Below are positions 16,775-25,374 of a DNA stretch of 64,000 bases, piece after piece; the stretch's first letter is position 1; every line of letters starts with the position of its first letter. The stretch spans positions 1 to 64,000 of the forward strand of contig OZ219942.1 of NCBI GenBank assembly GCA_964291465.2. Reading direction: 5' to 3'. Below the pieces are notes generated by a model that had not been told where the DNA came from, did no database searches, and worked only from the letters and a program-made list of their open reading frames with translations. Position numbers and translations under genes: made by a program. The DNA is from JAGWBJ01 sp964291465 (lineage in GTDB: Bacteria; Chloroflexota; Dehalococcoidia; Lucifugimonadales; JAGWBF01).

Positions 16775-18988
16775 ATGACACGTTCGAGGCTCAGCAACTG
16801 GAAGTGGCTAGTCATTGGTCCCCTGGTGGCCGCGCTGGTATTGGCGGCCGCCTGCGGAGGTGACGAACCCGAAGAGCCCGCGGGGCTGACGGCCGAGGAC
16901 GTGCGCTCCGTAGTGGAAGAGGCCGTCGGCGACCAGGTCTCGGCCGAGGACGTGCGCTCCGTAGTGGAGGAGGCCGTGGCGGAGCAGGTGACGGCCGAAG
17001 ACATATCGATGATGGTGAACGACGCCGTCGCCGGAATCGACATCCCCGAGGGGGTGTCGGCCGACGAGGTCAGCAGCCTTGTGTCGGACGCGGTGGCCGA
17101 GATCGAGATCCCCGAGGGGGTCTCCGCCGCGGAGATCGACCAGATGGTCAAGCGAGCCACCGAGGAGGCCATCGCTGGAGCGGAGGCGGGGGTAACGGCC
17201 GAAGAGCTGGCTATGGCCATCGACGAGGCCGTGTCCGAGGCCGTGGCACTGGCCGTCGAGACCATCATACCCGTGGACTTGATCATGGACCTCGCGGTGA
17301 CGCCGGTGGCTCAGCCCATCGCCCCCGAGGACGCGCTGCCCTTTGTGAAGGACGCCAAGTACGGCGGGACCCCTCCCTTCGCCATCACCGCCGACCCCGG
17401 ATTCCTGGACCTCCACGCCGGCGCGAGCTACAACTCCAGCTTCACCGTGAGCATACCCAGGTTCAACCAGCTGGTGGAGTTCAACCCCGACAACTACAAC
17501 CAGCTCATAGGAGAGCTGGCCACGGGATGGGACATAAGCTCCGACGGGAGGACTTACACCTTCTACATCCACCCCAACGCCAACTGGCACGACGGCCAGC
17601 CGGTCACCGCGGAGGACGTGGTGTTCAGCCTGGACAGGATAGTCGACCCAGACGCCATCAGGCCCCAGGCCGGCGCCGCCCTCAGGCCCTTCTACGAGCG
17701 CGGCACGGCCACGGCCCTGGACCCGAAGACGGTAGAGGTGCCCCTCTACTTCCCCTCGGCTGCCTTCCTGCCCTGGCTGGCCTTCCCGCTGGTCGCCATG
17801 TATCCCAAGCATGTCGTCGAAGGACTGTCCCAGGCCGACGCCAACTGCTGCTATGAGAACCTGGTGGGCTCCGGCCCATTCATCCTCAAGGACTTCGAGC
17901 GGGGCAACTTCATCAAGTGGGAGAAGAACCCCGACTACTTCAGGCCGGGCCAGCCCTTCCTGGACGGCATGGACCACTGGAAGATACTGGACCCGAACCG
18001 GGCCATTCTTGGTATGCAGACAGGCCAGCTCATAGCTTTCGCCAACTTCTTCCAGTCCGGCTCCACCATTGACGTGTTCCAGCAGCTCGAGGCGGACACC
18101 AACGGCCAGGTAAAGACCGTCGAGATCAAGAACGCCATAAACCGGGGGCTGATCATCAACTGGACCAAGCCTCCCCTGGACAACCCCAACGTCCGCAAGG
18201 CCATCATGCTGGCCCTAGACCGGGTGGAATACGTAAAGACCATCTGGAAGGGGTTCGGCCGCCAGGGCACATTCATACCCGGAGGGTCCTCTGTGGACCA
18301 CGCCGAGCAGAACTGGCCCGGCTGGCGCTACGTGGACGCCGACGGCAACCTGCTGACGACGGACCCGGTACAGGTGGACGGCGCGCGGAAGCACCCCGAC
18401 GACATAGCCGAGGCCCAGAGGCTGATGGAAGAAGCGGGCGCCATGGGCGCCAAGCTGGACATGCTGGTGTTCACCATTCCGGCCTACCAGTCCATCGGGC
18501 AGATCACCCAGCAACAGATGAAGAAGTACTTCGACTGGGACGTCACCGTAAGGGCGGTGGACCTGGCCGCGGCCATGGAGGAGTCCTTCGCCGGCAGGTT
18601 CGACCTGTATGCCGACGGCTCCCTGGTCCCCCTCGCCGACGCCTCTACGCTGCTTTCGCAGCACTACCAGGCGGGCGGCGGCAGGAACCCCCTGAACTGG
18701 TCCGACGAGAGGATAGACAAGCTGGGGGCCGAGGCCTTCAGGGCAACCACCAACGAAGACCGGAAAGCCAAGTACCTGGAGATAGAGCAGATATTCGTGG
18801 ACGAGGGCCACGCCCAGTTCATCCCCGTCGGTTGGTTCCCCTACGTGGGGGGCGTGAACGTCAAGCTCCGGAACTTCAACCTGCCGATTCCCGGGGACGT
18901 CGGTTACTCTCCCATGATCGTCGCAGCCCAGGCCGAGCACTGGTGGATCGACGATGACGCCAACGGCTTCTGGCCCCTGGGACGCTAG
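16775..18988 (+). CDS. ABC peptide-type substrate-binding lipoprotein with helical repeat stalk
   Basis: 737 residues from the ATG at 16775, which has an AGGAGG site; earlier in-frame codons precede the promoter and cannot be used. Lipobox LAAACGG. Residues about 30-160 are an acidic helical repeat (AEDVRSVVEEAV twice, then AEDISMMVNDAV, ADEVSSLVSDAV, AAEIDQMVKRAT, AEELAMAIDEAV), followed by a family 5 solute-binding domain with GWDISSDGRTYTFYIHPNANW and AEDVVFSLDR. The family binds oligopeptides, nickel or other solutes outside the membrane. The stalk presumably holds the domain away from the lipid anchor. Followed by a hairpin and two permease genes. Confidence 0.93.
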   Translation: MTRSRLSNWKWLVIGPLVAALVLAAACGGDEPEEPAGLTAEDVRSVVEEAVGDQVSAEDVRSVVEEAVAEQVTAEDISMMVNDAVAGIDIPEGVSADEVSSLVSDAVAEIEIPEGVSAAEIDQMVKRATEEAIAGAEAGVTAEELAMAIDEAVSEAVALAVETIIPVDLIMDLAVTPVAQPIAPEDALPFVKDAKYGGTPPFAITADPGFLDLHAGASYNSSFTVSIPRFNQLVEFNPDNYNQLIGELATGWDISSDGRTYTFYIHPNANWHDGQPVTAEDVVFSLDRIVDPDAIRPQAGAALRPFYERGTATALDPKTVEVPLYFPSAAFLPWLAFPLVAMYPKHVVEGLSQADANCCYENLVGSGPFILKDFERGNFIKWEKNPDYFRPGQPFLDGMDHWKILDPNRAILGMQTGQLIAFANFFQSGSTIDVFQQLEADTNGQVKTVEIKNAINRGLIINWTKPPLDNPNVRKAIMLALDRVEYVKTIWKGFGRQGTFIPGGSSVDHAEQNWPGWRYVDADGNLLTTDPVQVDGARKHPDDIAEAQRLMEEAGAMGAKLDMLVFTIPAYQSIGQITQQQMKKYFDWDVTVRAVDLAAAMEESFAGRFDLYADGSLVPLADASTLLSQHYQAGGGRNPLNWSDERIDKLGAEAFRATTNEDRKAKYLEIEQIFVDEGHAQFIPVGWFPYVGGVNVKLRNFNLPIPGDVGYSPMIVAAQAEHWWIDDDANGFWPLGR
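16890..16977 (+). repeat. intragenic 37-bp direct repeat, two copies 51 bp apart
   Basis: The segments 16890-16926 and 16941-16977 differ at one base and encode the first two helical repeats of the binding-protein stalk. This is near-identical at DNA level, so the duplication is recent or kept homogeneous. Confidence 0.8.
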
Positions 18989-19046
18989 GCAGCGTAAGGA
19001 CCACAATCCGGCCGGCGTAGGCTGGCCCGGTAGAGCAACAAACGGA

Positions 19047-19087
19047 GCCGCCGCTCGGCCCGAGCCAAAGGAAGGCCGAGCGGCGGC
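19047..19087 (+). other. long intercistronic hairpin
   Basis: GCCGCCGCTCGGCC (19047-19060) and its exact reverse complement (19074-19087) form a 14-bp stem with a 13-base loop between the binding-protein gene and the permease genes. There is no T-run after it, so it is more likely an mRNA 3'-end stabiliser or attenuator that lets the binding protein be made in excess. Confidence 0.75.
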
Positions 19088-19138
19088 TGATACACGAGGG
19101 CGGGGTCCCGGCGATAGACGGATCCTACTGGTGTAGCG

Positions 19139-20098
19139 ATGAGAGCATACGTACTCAAGAGGCTCCTCCTCCTGCCGCCAACGGTGTTTGTCGTCACCGT
19201 CATAGTCTTCTTCATCATGTGGATCGTCCCGGGGGACGCGGCGATGATGATCCTGGCCGGGGCCCAGGGAGAGAGCGGCTTCAGCCAGGAGGCCGTGGAC
19301 CAGCTCCGGGACCAGCTTGGCCTGTCCAGGCCCGTCTACGTGCAGTACGCCGACTGGATATGGCAGCTCTTGCAAGGCGACCTTGGGGTGTCCATTTACC
19401 ACGGGTCGCCGATCATCGACGACCTGGGTAGCAGGTTCCTCGTCACCCTGCAGCTTGCCATTATGGCCATCCTTATCTCAGCGTTGGTGGCCATCCCGGT
19501 GGGAGTTCTCTCAGCGGTGAAGCAGGACACCCGCCTGGACTATCTCGTCAGGTTGTTCACCATAGCGGGCATAGCCCTGCCCAGCTTCTGGGTGGGCATA
19601 CTGGTTCTCGCCGCCCTGGCCTACTGGATCGACTGGCTCCCTCCCCTGGGGTTTGCGGTCCCCTGGGAAGAGCCCTTCAGGAACCTCCAGCAGATGATAT
19701 TCCCGGCAATGGTCCTGGCTTACGCGGAGCTTGCCTTTACCGCCAGAATAACCCGCTCCACCATGCTGGAGGTAATGCGAGAGGACTACATGAGGACGGC
19801 TAGGTCCAAGGGCCTGTCGGAGCTGAAGGTAATAGCACGCCACGCCCTCAGGAATGCCCTGCTGCCCGTCTTCACAATTTCAGGGTGGCAGTTCGCCCGT
19901 CTCATGGGCGGTGTGGTTGTCATCGAGACCATTTTCGTGCTTCCCGGAATCGGTGACCTCCTGATAACTTCCGTACAGTTCAGGGACTACCCGGCAATCC
20001 AGGCGGTGATGGTGACGGTATCCGCCCTGATTCTGAGTCTCAACCTGATCATCGACCTGCTTTACGGGTGGCTGGACCCCCGCATCCGGTACGGGTAG
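19139..20098 (+). CDS. ABC transporter permease, DppB/OppB-like
   Basis: 319 residues, six predicted membrane segments, starting MRAYVLKRLLLLPPTVFVV as is typical for the first dipeptide permease. The cytoplasmic coupling (EAA) motif is RTARSKGLSELKVIARHALR. The C-terminus DLLYGWLDPRIRYG is characteristic of the family. It forms the inner-membrane channel with the next gene. The start ATG has only a weak ribosome site and lies 150 bases after the binding-protein gene, across the hairpin. Confidence 0.94.
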   Translation: MRAYVLKRLLLLPPTVFVVTVIVFFIMWIVPGDAAMMILAGAQGESGFSQEAVDQLRDQLGLSRPVYVQYADWIWQLLQGDLGVSIYHGSPIIDDLGSRFLVTLQLAIMAILISALVAIPVGVLSAVKQDTRLDYLVRLFTIAGIALPSFWVGILVLAALAYWIDWLPPLGFAVPWEEPFRNLQQMIFPAMVLAYAELAFTARITRSTMLEVMREDYMRTARSKGLSELKVIARHALRNALLPVFTISGWQFARLMGGVVVIETIFVLPGIGDLLITSVQFRDYPAIQAVMVTVSALILSLNLIIDLLYGWLDPRIRYG

Positions 20099-20116
20099 AC
20101 GAGACCCTCTACTCAG

Positions 20117-21037
20117 ATGGCGATATTTCGTCGAACAGGCATAGCCCGAGACGCCTCGCCTGAGGTCGCTCAGGCCGCGCGGTACCTGACGTCGCCGATA
20201 GACTCCGTCGTCAGGTTCGCCAAGCGAAAGCCCCTGGGGGCCCTGGGGGCCGGCTGGATGGTCGCCCTGATACTCATCGCCATCCTGGCACCCGTCATCT
20301 CGCCCTTTGGACCCTACGAGCTGCACGTCGACGACGTGGAGCATCCCCCGTCCATGACCTATCCCCTGGGCACGGACAACCTGGGCCAGGACGTGCTGAG
20401 CAGGATCTTCTTCGGGGCCCGCATCTCCCTATACGTGGGCATCCTCAGCGTGTTGATAGGCGTCACGGGCGGTTTTCTCCTGGGCATCGCCCTCGCCTAC
20501 GCGGGCGGACCCGTGGACCTGGTCTTGCAGCGAATAATCGACGCCATGATCTCCTTCCCCAGCATCATCATGGCCCTGGCCATAATGGCCGTGCTGGGGG
20601 CCTCGGTGAACAACGTCATCATGGCCGTGGTCTTCATCCTGATACCACCCACGGTGCGCACCGTCCGCTCCCAGGTGCTGAGCCTGAAGGAGATGGACTA
20701 CATCATGGCGGCCAAGGCCCTGGGCTGCTCCCCTATGCGCACGATCCTTCGCCACATCGTGCCCAACTGCTTCGCCATCTACATTATCCTGGCCACGATC
20801 ACTCTGGGCTTTGCCATCATAGTGGAGGCGTCCCTGAGCTTCCTGGGGGTGGGCGTGCCGCCGGGCACAGCGACCTGGGGAGGGATGCTGACCAGGGCGA
20901 CCCAGGAGCACGTGAAGACGGCGCCGTGGGTGGCGGTATTTCCCGGCCTGGCCATAGCCTCGGTGGTGTTCGCGGTCAACTGGCTGGGCGACGCCCTCCG
21001 AGATATCCTGGACCCCAGGCTGCGGGGAGCCAACTAA
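20117..21037 (+). CDS. ABC transporter permease, DppC/OppC-like
   Basis: 306 residues. Has the DppC-type N-terminal segment (RKPLGALGAGWMVALIL), the periplasmic HPPSMTYPLGTDNLGQDVLSR stretch, and the coupling motif AAKALGCSPMRTILRHIVP. The C-terminus DALRDILDPRLRGAN is the family end. It starts 18 bases after the DppB-like gene. No ATPase gene follows; the next genes are on the other strand, so the importer must use ATPases encoded elsewhere. Confidence 0.94.
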   Translation: MAIFRRTGIARDASPEVAQAARYLTSPIDSVVRFAKRKPLGALGAGWMVALILIAILAPVISPFGPYELHVDDVEHPPSMTYPLGTDNLGQDVLSRIFFGARISLYVGILSVLIGVTGGFLLGIALAYAGGPVDLVLQRIIDAMISFPSIIMALAIMAVLGASVNNVIMAVVFILIPPTVRTVRSQVLSLKEMDYIMAAKALGCSPMRTILRHIVPNCFAIYIILATITLGFAIIVEASLSFLGVGVPPGTATWGGMLTRATQEHVKTAPWVAVFPGLAIASVVFAVNWLGDALRDILDPRLRGAN

Positions 21038-21200
21038 CGACCGCACCTTCCGGGGCACCGGGCATCCCGGGTCGAGGCCAGGGCCACGGCAACCCGCACT
21101 CCTCCCCATGCCGCCATGCGTTCGGGAACAGGCTCGCGCTTGTGCGGGGACGACTCAGGCCGGAGGACCGGCCCGAGTTGGCGGCAAGCCGGGCGATTTG

Positions 21201-22013
21201 TCAGCCGCGCTTCTTGAACACGGCTACCAGGGCGAATATCCCCGTGGCCACCAGGGCCATGGCAGGGCCCGAGGGCAGGTCGACATGGAAGGACAGGTAC
21301 AGGCCGGCTATCGCCGAGAGAGCCCCGATGAGGGCCCCGAGGATCATGACTCCGGCGAACCGCCGCGCCAGGAGGTACCCGGTGGCCGCGGGGGTGATCA
21401 GCATAGCCATCACCAGGACGATTCCCGCGGCCTGGATACCTATGACGATGACCAGGGCCAGAAGCGCGAGAAGGGCGTACTCGGTGACGCTTGTCTTGAT
21501 GCCGATGACCGCCGCACCCACGGGGTCGAAGGTCGTGAACACGAACTGCCGGTGGAAGGCGTATAGGCCGGCTATCACCAGGGCCGCCAGGCCCGCGGAG
21601 ACGTAGACGTCCGTGCGCGTGACTCCCAGCACCTGACCGAGGAGCAGGTCCTCGATGTCGACGCCCACGTTGGCCGCGCTGGAGAGCATGACCAGGCCCA
21701 GGGCGAACATGCCGGCGAATACGATGCCGATGGAGGTGTCCTCGCTGATGCCCGTCCGCCTGCTGACGAGTCCCATGAGCAGGGCGATGGCGATTCCCGC
21801 GGGGAGGGCCGCCAGGAAGGGACTGACCCCCAGCAGGAACGCCACCACCATCCCGGGCAGCACCGAGTGGGCGAGGGCGTCCCCCATGAACGCCCGTCCC
21901 CGGGTGATGACGTAGGCGCCCAGGACCGGGCACATCACGCCGACTAGGACGGAGACGATAAGCGCCCGCACCATGAAGCTGTATTGAAACGGCCCGACTA
22001 TGTAGTCAACCAA
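21201..22013 (-). CDS. znuB: zinc ABC transporter permease ZnuB-like
   Basis: 270 residues, about eight membrane segments of the ABC-3 family. Characteristic stretches: VGVMCPVLGAYVITRGRAFMGDALAHSVLPG, SEDTSIGIVFAGMFALG and AMLITPAATGYLLARRF. It forms the inner-membrane pore for Zn or Mn uptake. The start is TTG at 22013, preceded by AGGAAGC; the next ATG would cut into the first helix. It follows the ATPase gene after 9 bases in the order regulator, binding protein, ATPase, permease. Confidence 0.92.
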   Translation of the reverse strand: MVDYIVGPFQYSFMVRALIVSVLVGVMCPVLGAYVITRGRAFMGDALAHSVLPGMVVAFLLGVSPFLAALPAGIAIALLMGLVSRRTGISEDTSIGIVFAGMFALGLVMLSSAANVGVDIEDLLLGQVLGVTRTDVYVSAGLAALVIAGLYAFHRQFVFTTFDPVGAAVIGIKTSVTEYALLALLALVIVIGIQAAGIVLVMAMLITPAATGYLLARRFAGVMILGALIGALSAIAGLYLSFHVDLPSGPAMALVATGIFALVAVFKKRG

Positions 22014-22022
22014 AAAAGCTTC

Positions 22023-22787
22023 CTACGGGTGGTCGTGACGATGGGCGAAATGCTCCGGGGCGAATTCGATTCCATGGGAGCCGTAGAGCTCCTCGAGCAC
22101 CTCGGGCGTGAACGCCTGGCTGGGAGGACCATAGGCGCACACGTGGTGGTTGATGCACAGGATCCGGTCGAAGCGCTGGGCCAGGTTGGTAAGGTCGTGG
22201 GTCGCCAGGAGAACGATCCGTCCCTCGTCTCGCAGGGACTGGAGCACCCCGACGATGTCCTCCTGGGCGCCCACGTCGACGCCGCTGAACGCCTCGTCCA
22301 ACATGAGGATGCTGGCCTCCTGGGCCAGGGCCCGGGCTATGAAGACCCTCTGCCGCTGGCCGCCGGACAGCTCCGTTACCATGTCGGAGCGGTGCTCCCA
22401 CATGTCGACCCGCTCCAGGCATGAGCGGACCGCCTCTCTGTCCCGCCTGCCAGGCTGCCTGAACCACCCTATCTTGCCACTTCGGCCCATCATGACCACG
22501 TCATGCACGGTGGCCGGGAAGACCCAGTTGATGCTGTCCCGCTGGGGAACGTAGGCCAGAGCGCCCTTTCGGGCGGCGGCGCCGTGCAGGTCCACCGTGC
22601 CCTTGACGACGGGCAGTACCCCCGCGACGGCGTCGAACAGCGTGCTCTTGCCCGCGCCGTTGGGGCCCAGCACACCCATGAGGACCCCCGGACCGACATC
22701 GAAGGTGACGTCACTCAACGCAGTGTGGCCGCCGCGTACGACGGTTACGTCCTTAACGCTTATACCCGGTCCGGAATCCATCTCCAT
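22023..22787 (-). CDS. znuC: zinc ABC transporter ATPase ZnuC-like
   Basis: 254 residues. Walker A GPNGAGKST (about 43-51), Q-loop YVPQRDSINWVFPATV, signature LSGGQRQRV, Walker B ILMLDEAFSGVD and the H-loop in LLATHDL. The QRDSINWVFP segment is typical for Zn/Mn (ZnuC/SitB/MntB-like) ATPases. The C-terminus ends in a His-rich tail (HFAHRHDHP) that may sense or bind metal. It energises the ZnuB-like permease. Confidence 0.93.
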   Translation of the reverse strand: MEMDSGPGISVKDVTVVRGGHTALSDVTFDVGPGVLMGVLGPNGAGKSTLFDAVAGVLPVVKGTVDLHGAAARKGALAYVPQRDSINWVFPATVHDVVMMGRSGKIGWFRQPGRRDREAVRSCLERVDMWEHRSDMVTELSGGQRQRVFIARALAQEASILMLDEAFSGVDVGAQEDIVGVLQSLRDEGRIVLLATHDLTNLAQRFDRILCINHHVCAYGPPSQAFTPEVLEELYGSHGIEFAPEHFAHRHDHP

Positions 22788-22911
22788 CGACTCCTTACGG
22801 GCCCGCGCCGGTGGAGCGAAGGGTCACCCTGTCGCCCCGGGGCGGTCGTAGTCCGTCTGCCTCAGCCCTCCCCAGCGTCGGCGCCTTCCGACGCCGGGGA
22901 GGACGCCGCTG

Positions 22912-25248
22912 TCACTTCAGGGCCTCGACTATGCGCTCGACGTTGGTGCGCACCATCTCAATGTAGGTCCCCGCTCCGCTGTCCTCGTCGCCCAGGGATC
23001 CCGAGAAGAGGCGGACCAGCTTGGCGCCAGACTCGGTCGCCACGGTTTGGGCCAGACGCTCGCTCACCGTAGTCTCTCCGAATACGGCCGTAGCACCGGA
23101 CTCTTCTATTTCGTGTATTAGCTCCGTCAGGTCCTCAGCTGAAGGTTCCACCTCAGTGGTAGTGCCAAGAATGACGCCCACGATCTCGAAATTGTACAGG
23201 GTTGCAAAGTATCCGAGGCTATCGTGAGACGTAACCAGCAGCCTGCGCGTCTCGGGCACCGCGGCTACCTGCTCCCCCGTCCACTCGTGGAGGTCGTCCA
23301 GCAGGGCTCCGTACGCCGAGGCGTTGGCGCGATAAGCGTCCGCCCGATCCGGGTCGAGGGCGGAAAGGCGCGCGGCTATGTCATCGACCGCAACCTTCAC
23401 TCGGATAGGATCGAACCAGAAGTGCGGATCCAGCGGGCCGTGGCCGTGCTCCTCCGCGTGAACCTCGCCTTCCCCGCCGCCTACGCCCACAAAGGCGAGC
23501 CGGCCCGGGTTTCCGCCGATGGGCCACTCCTTCTCTATTTCGCCCTCTGCCAGGTGGAACTCGGCGATGCGCCCGCCGGCCCTGTCGGACAGGTAGAGCA
23601 CTTCGCCGACTACGATGAAGTACGGCGACGTGTCGCTATCGAACGGATCCATGAGCTGTATCGTCTCTTCGACCTCGCCCGAGGCCGGGCTGATGACGTT
23701 GATCATTCCGTCCGCCGTAAGGGCAAAGAACTCCTCGCCGTGCGCATCGAACGCGGCGCCGTAGACGCGCTTGTCGGGCTCGGACGGCAGTACGCGGGTA
23801 ATCGAGCCGCCCTCGGCGTCTATCATCCACAGGCCGTCGTACACGGACGCGCCCTCGTGCCGGTAGCTGGCCGAGCCGAAGAAGTTCACTGCGTCCTCGT
23901 GACCCCAGACGCTCCCGATGCGGCCCGCCTCGCTCATGCCGGCCGGGTTGTCGATGAACACGTGCTCGTACTCGCCGTCATGGCCCTCGATGAAGAGGAC
24001 GCCGCCGACGCAGCCCATCAGCACGCCGTCGTGGTTTGCGGCCTCCCCGTGCATTCCCGGGCACGAGCGGTTGCTGGCATCGTACACGACCTCGCCGTCC
24101 ACCGTCCATACCTCGGCGCCGAGCGGCAGGCTGCTCTGGGCCGTAGCGGGATAGTCCGGGTTGTTGGACGTCACCACGAAGAAGTCTTCGCCCAGGGGCA
24201 CGACCGCGCCGTGCTGCAGTCCGGCATCCAGCCAGATAGGCTCGTATTCGTCGCGCTCCTCTTCGAGGTCGTGCTCTTCGAATAGCGCCGCGCGGCCGCT
24301 GCCGTCGTGATATATCGCGGTCCAGCCGCTGTGGACGCTCGTGTGAATAGGCCTCTCGTCCGAGGTGCCCACAGAGAGGAACGAAACCGGCCCCGTTACG
24401 AGGTCCATGTGCCCCTCGTGGGGTTCGAGGTAGACGCCGCCGTCGATTATGTGCACCCGGTCGTCATCGTCTTCCGGGCCCCGCGCGAGGGCGAATGCGA
24501 AGCGGCCACTGGGGCTGGAGTAGGGCGTGGCGCCGGGAGCCGCCACCTGCAGGCTGTTCTCGCTCAGGAGCTCGGTCGTGAGGTCGAGCACCGAAAGGGA
24601 GGCCTGGTCGCGGTCCGCTATCAGCAGGCGGCCGGTGAGCGCGCCATCCTCTTCCTCCTCCATCCCATGCCCATGTCCGCCGGGCTCTTCGAACTCGATG
24701 GGGTCTATAGTGTTTCCGAGCGCAACTATGCGCGATTCGTCCGCGCTCGCATTTCGGATGAGATCGTGTAGCCACGACTCTTCCAGTCCCAGTCCAACGG
24801 TAAGTACAAGGTCAGCGTCGGCGATTCTGGCAACATCCTGGGCGCCCGGTTGGAATCCGTGAGGGTCGGCGCCGGTAGGCACCAGACTGAAGACATCCAC
24901 GTGGTCGCCACCGATGTTCTCTACCCAGTCCGCTACGATGCTCGTCGTGGTTACCACCCTGATGGGGGGAGCCATGGACGCCGGGGCAGTCGGCTCCGGC
25001 ATCGACTCGGCCGTGGAGGTCGGTCCCGGCATCGACTCGGACACCGTAGTCGGCTCCGGCATCGACTCAGACGGGGTGGTCGGTTCCGGCATGGACTCAG
25101 AGACGGTGGTGGTGGCTGTGGGGCTTGCAGGTGTGGCCGCGTCACCGTCACCCTCGTCCGAGCACGCGGCCAGGGCGAAGAGCAGGGTGAGGGTCAGAAC
25201 GGCGATCATTGCCAGACCGTATGGAAATTTTCTGGTATTCAGTCTCAT
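22912..25248 (-). CDS. zinc-binding lipoprotein: ZnuA/AztC-type domain with nested AztD-like propeller
   Basis: 778 residues, about 2.5 times the usual ZnuA. Lipobox LFALAACS (Cys29); residues 50-89 are four ESMPEPT-type repeats. The TroA/ZnuA fold starts at IRVVTTTSIVADWVENIGGDHV with the first metal ligand His130 (GADPHGFQP), runs to about 187, is interrupted, and resumes at about 597 with DPHFWFDP (His609), TSHDSLGY (His675) and FGETTVSE. The interruption (about 203-590) lies in the His-rich loop, with His patches on both sides (GGHGHGMEEEE and EVHAEEHGHG). The insert has repeated strand motifs (GRLLIADRDQASLSVLDL, RVHIIDGGVYLEPHEGH, CPGMHGEAANHDGVLMGC, GMINVISPASGEV) resembling the AztD zinc chaperone propeller. 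Likely periplasm-side zinc capture for ZnuBC. Confidence 0.88.
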   Translation of the reverse strand: MRLNTRKFPYGLAMIAVLTLTLLFALAACSDEGDGDAATPASPTATTTVSESMPEPTTPSESMPEPTTVSESMPGPTSTAESMPEPTAPASMAPPIRVVTTTSIVADWVENIGGDHVDVFSLVPTGADPHGFQPGAQDVARIADADLVLTVGLGLEESWLHDLIRNASADESRIVALGNTIDPIEFEEPGGHGHGMEEEEDGALTGRLLIADRDQASLSVLDLTTELLSENSLQVAAPGATPYSSPSGRFAFALARGPEDDDDRVHIIDGGVYLEPHEGHMDLVTGPVSFLSVGTSDERPIHTSVHSGWTAIYHDGSGRAALFEEHDLEEERDEYEPIWLDAGLQHGAVVPLGEDFFVVTSNNPDYPATAQSSLPLGAEVWTVDGEVVYDASNRSCPGMHGEAANHDGVLMGCVGGVLFIEGHDGEYEHVFIDNPAGMSEAGRIGSVWGHEDAVNFFGSASYRHEGASVYDGLWMIDAEGGSITRVLPSEPDKRVYGAAFDAHGEEFFALTADGMINVISPASGEVEETIQLMDPFDSDTSPYFIVVGEVLYLSDRAGGRIAEFHLAEGEIEKEWPIGGNPGRLAFVGVGGGEGEVHAEEHGHGPLDPHFWFDPIRVKVAVDDIAARLSALDPDRADAYRANASAYGALLDDLHEWTGEQVAAVPETRRLLVTSHDSLGYFATLYNFEIVGVILGTTTEVEPSAEDLTELIHEIEESGATAVFGETTVSERLAQTVATESGAKLVRLFSGSLGDEDSGAGTYIEMVRTNVERIVEALK
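24979..25104 (-). repeat. 30-bp-period tandem repeat coding the ESMPEPT linker
   Basis: Four imperfect copies of a 30-bp unit encode the low-complexity linker after the lipobox of the zinc-binding protein. Copies read SESMPEPTTP, SESMPEPTTV, SESMPGPTST and AESMPEPTAP. Confidence 0.8.
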
Positions 25249-25319
25249 TATTGCGTCAGCTCCTCCCGCGATTATGTTGGTTGGCTATCGTAAACCCCGT
25301 GGCTCATCTGCTGGATTCG

Positions 25320-25336
25320 ATATTGAGTCTCACTAT
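25320..25336. promoter_or_regulatory. candidate Zur operator before the zinc-binding protein gene
   Basis: ATATTGAGTCTCACTAT is a 17-base near-perfect palindrome (one mismatched pair) in the 126-bp gap between the Fur-family gene and the binding-protein gene, about 75 bases upstream of the ATG. It is A+T-rich compared with its surroundings and overlaps -10-like sequence on the minus strand. Confidence 0.4.
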
Positions 25337-25374
25337 AAGCCGCCGAAGGGTTCGGTACTGGGTTGGGTGGTCTT

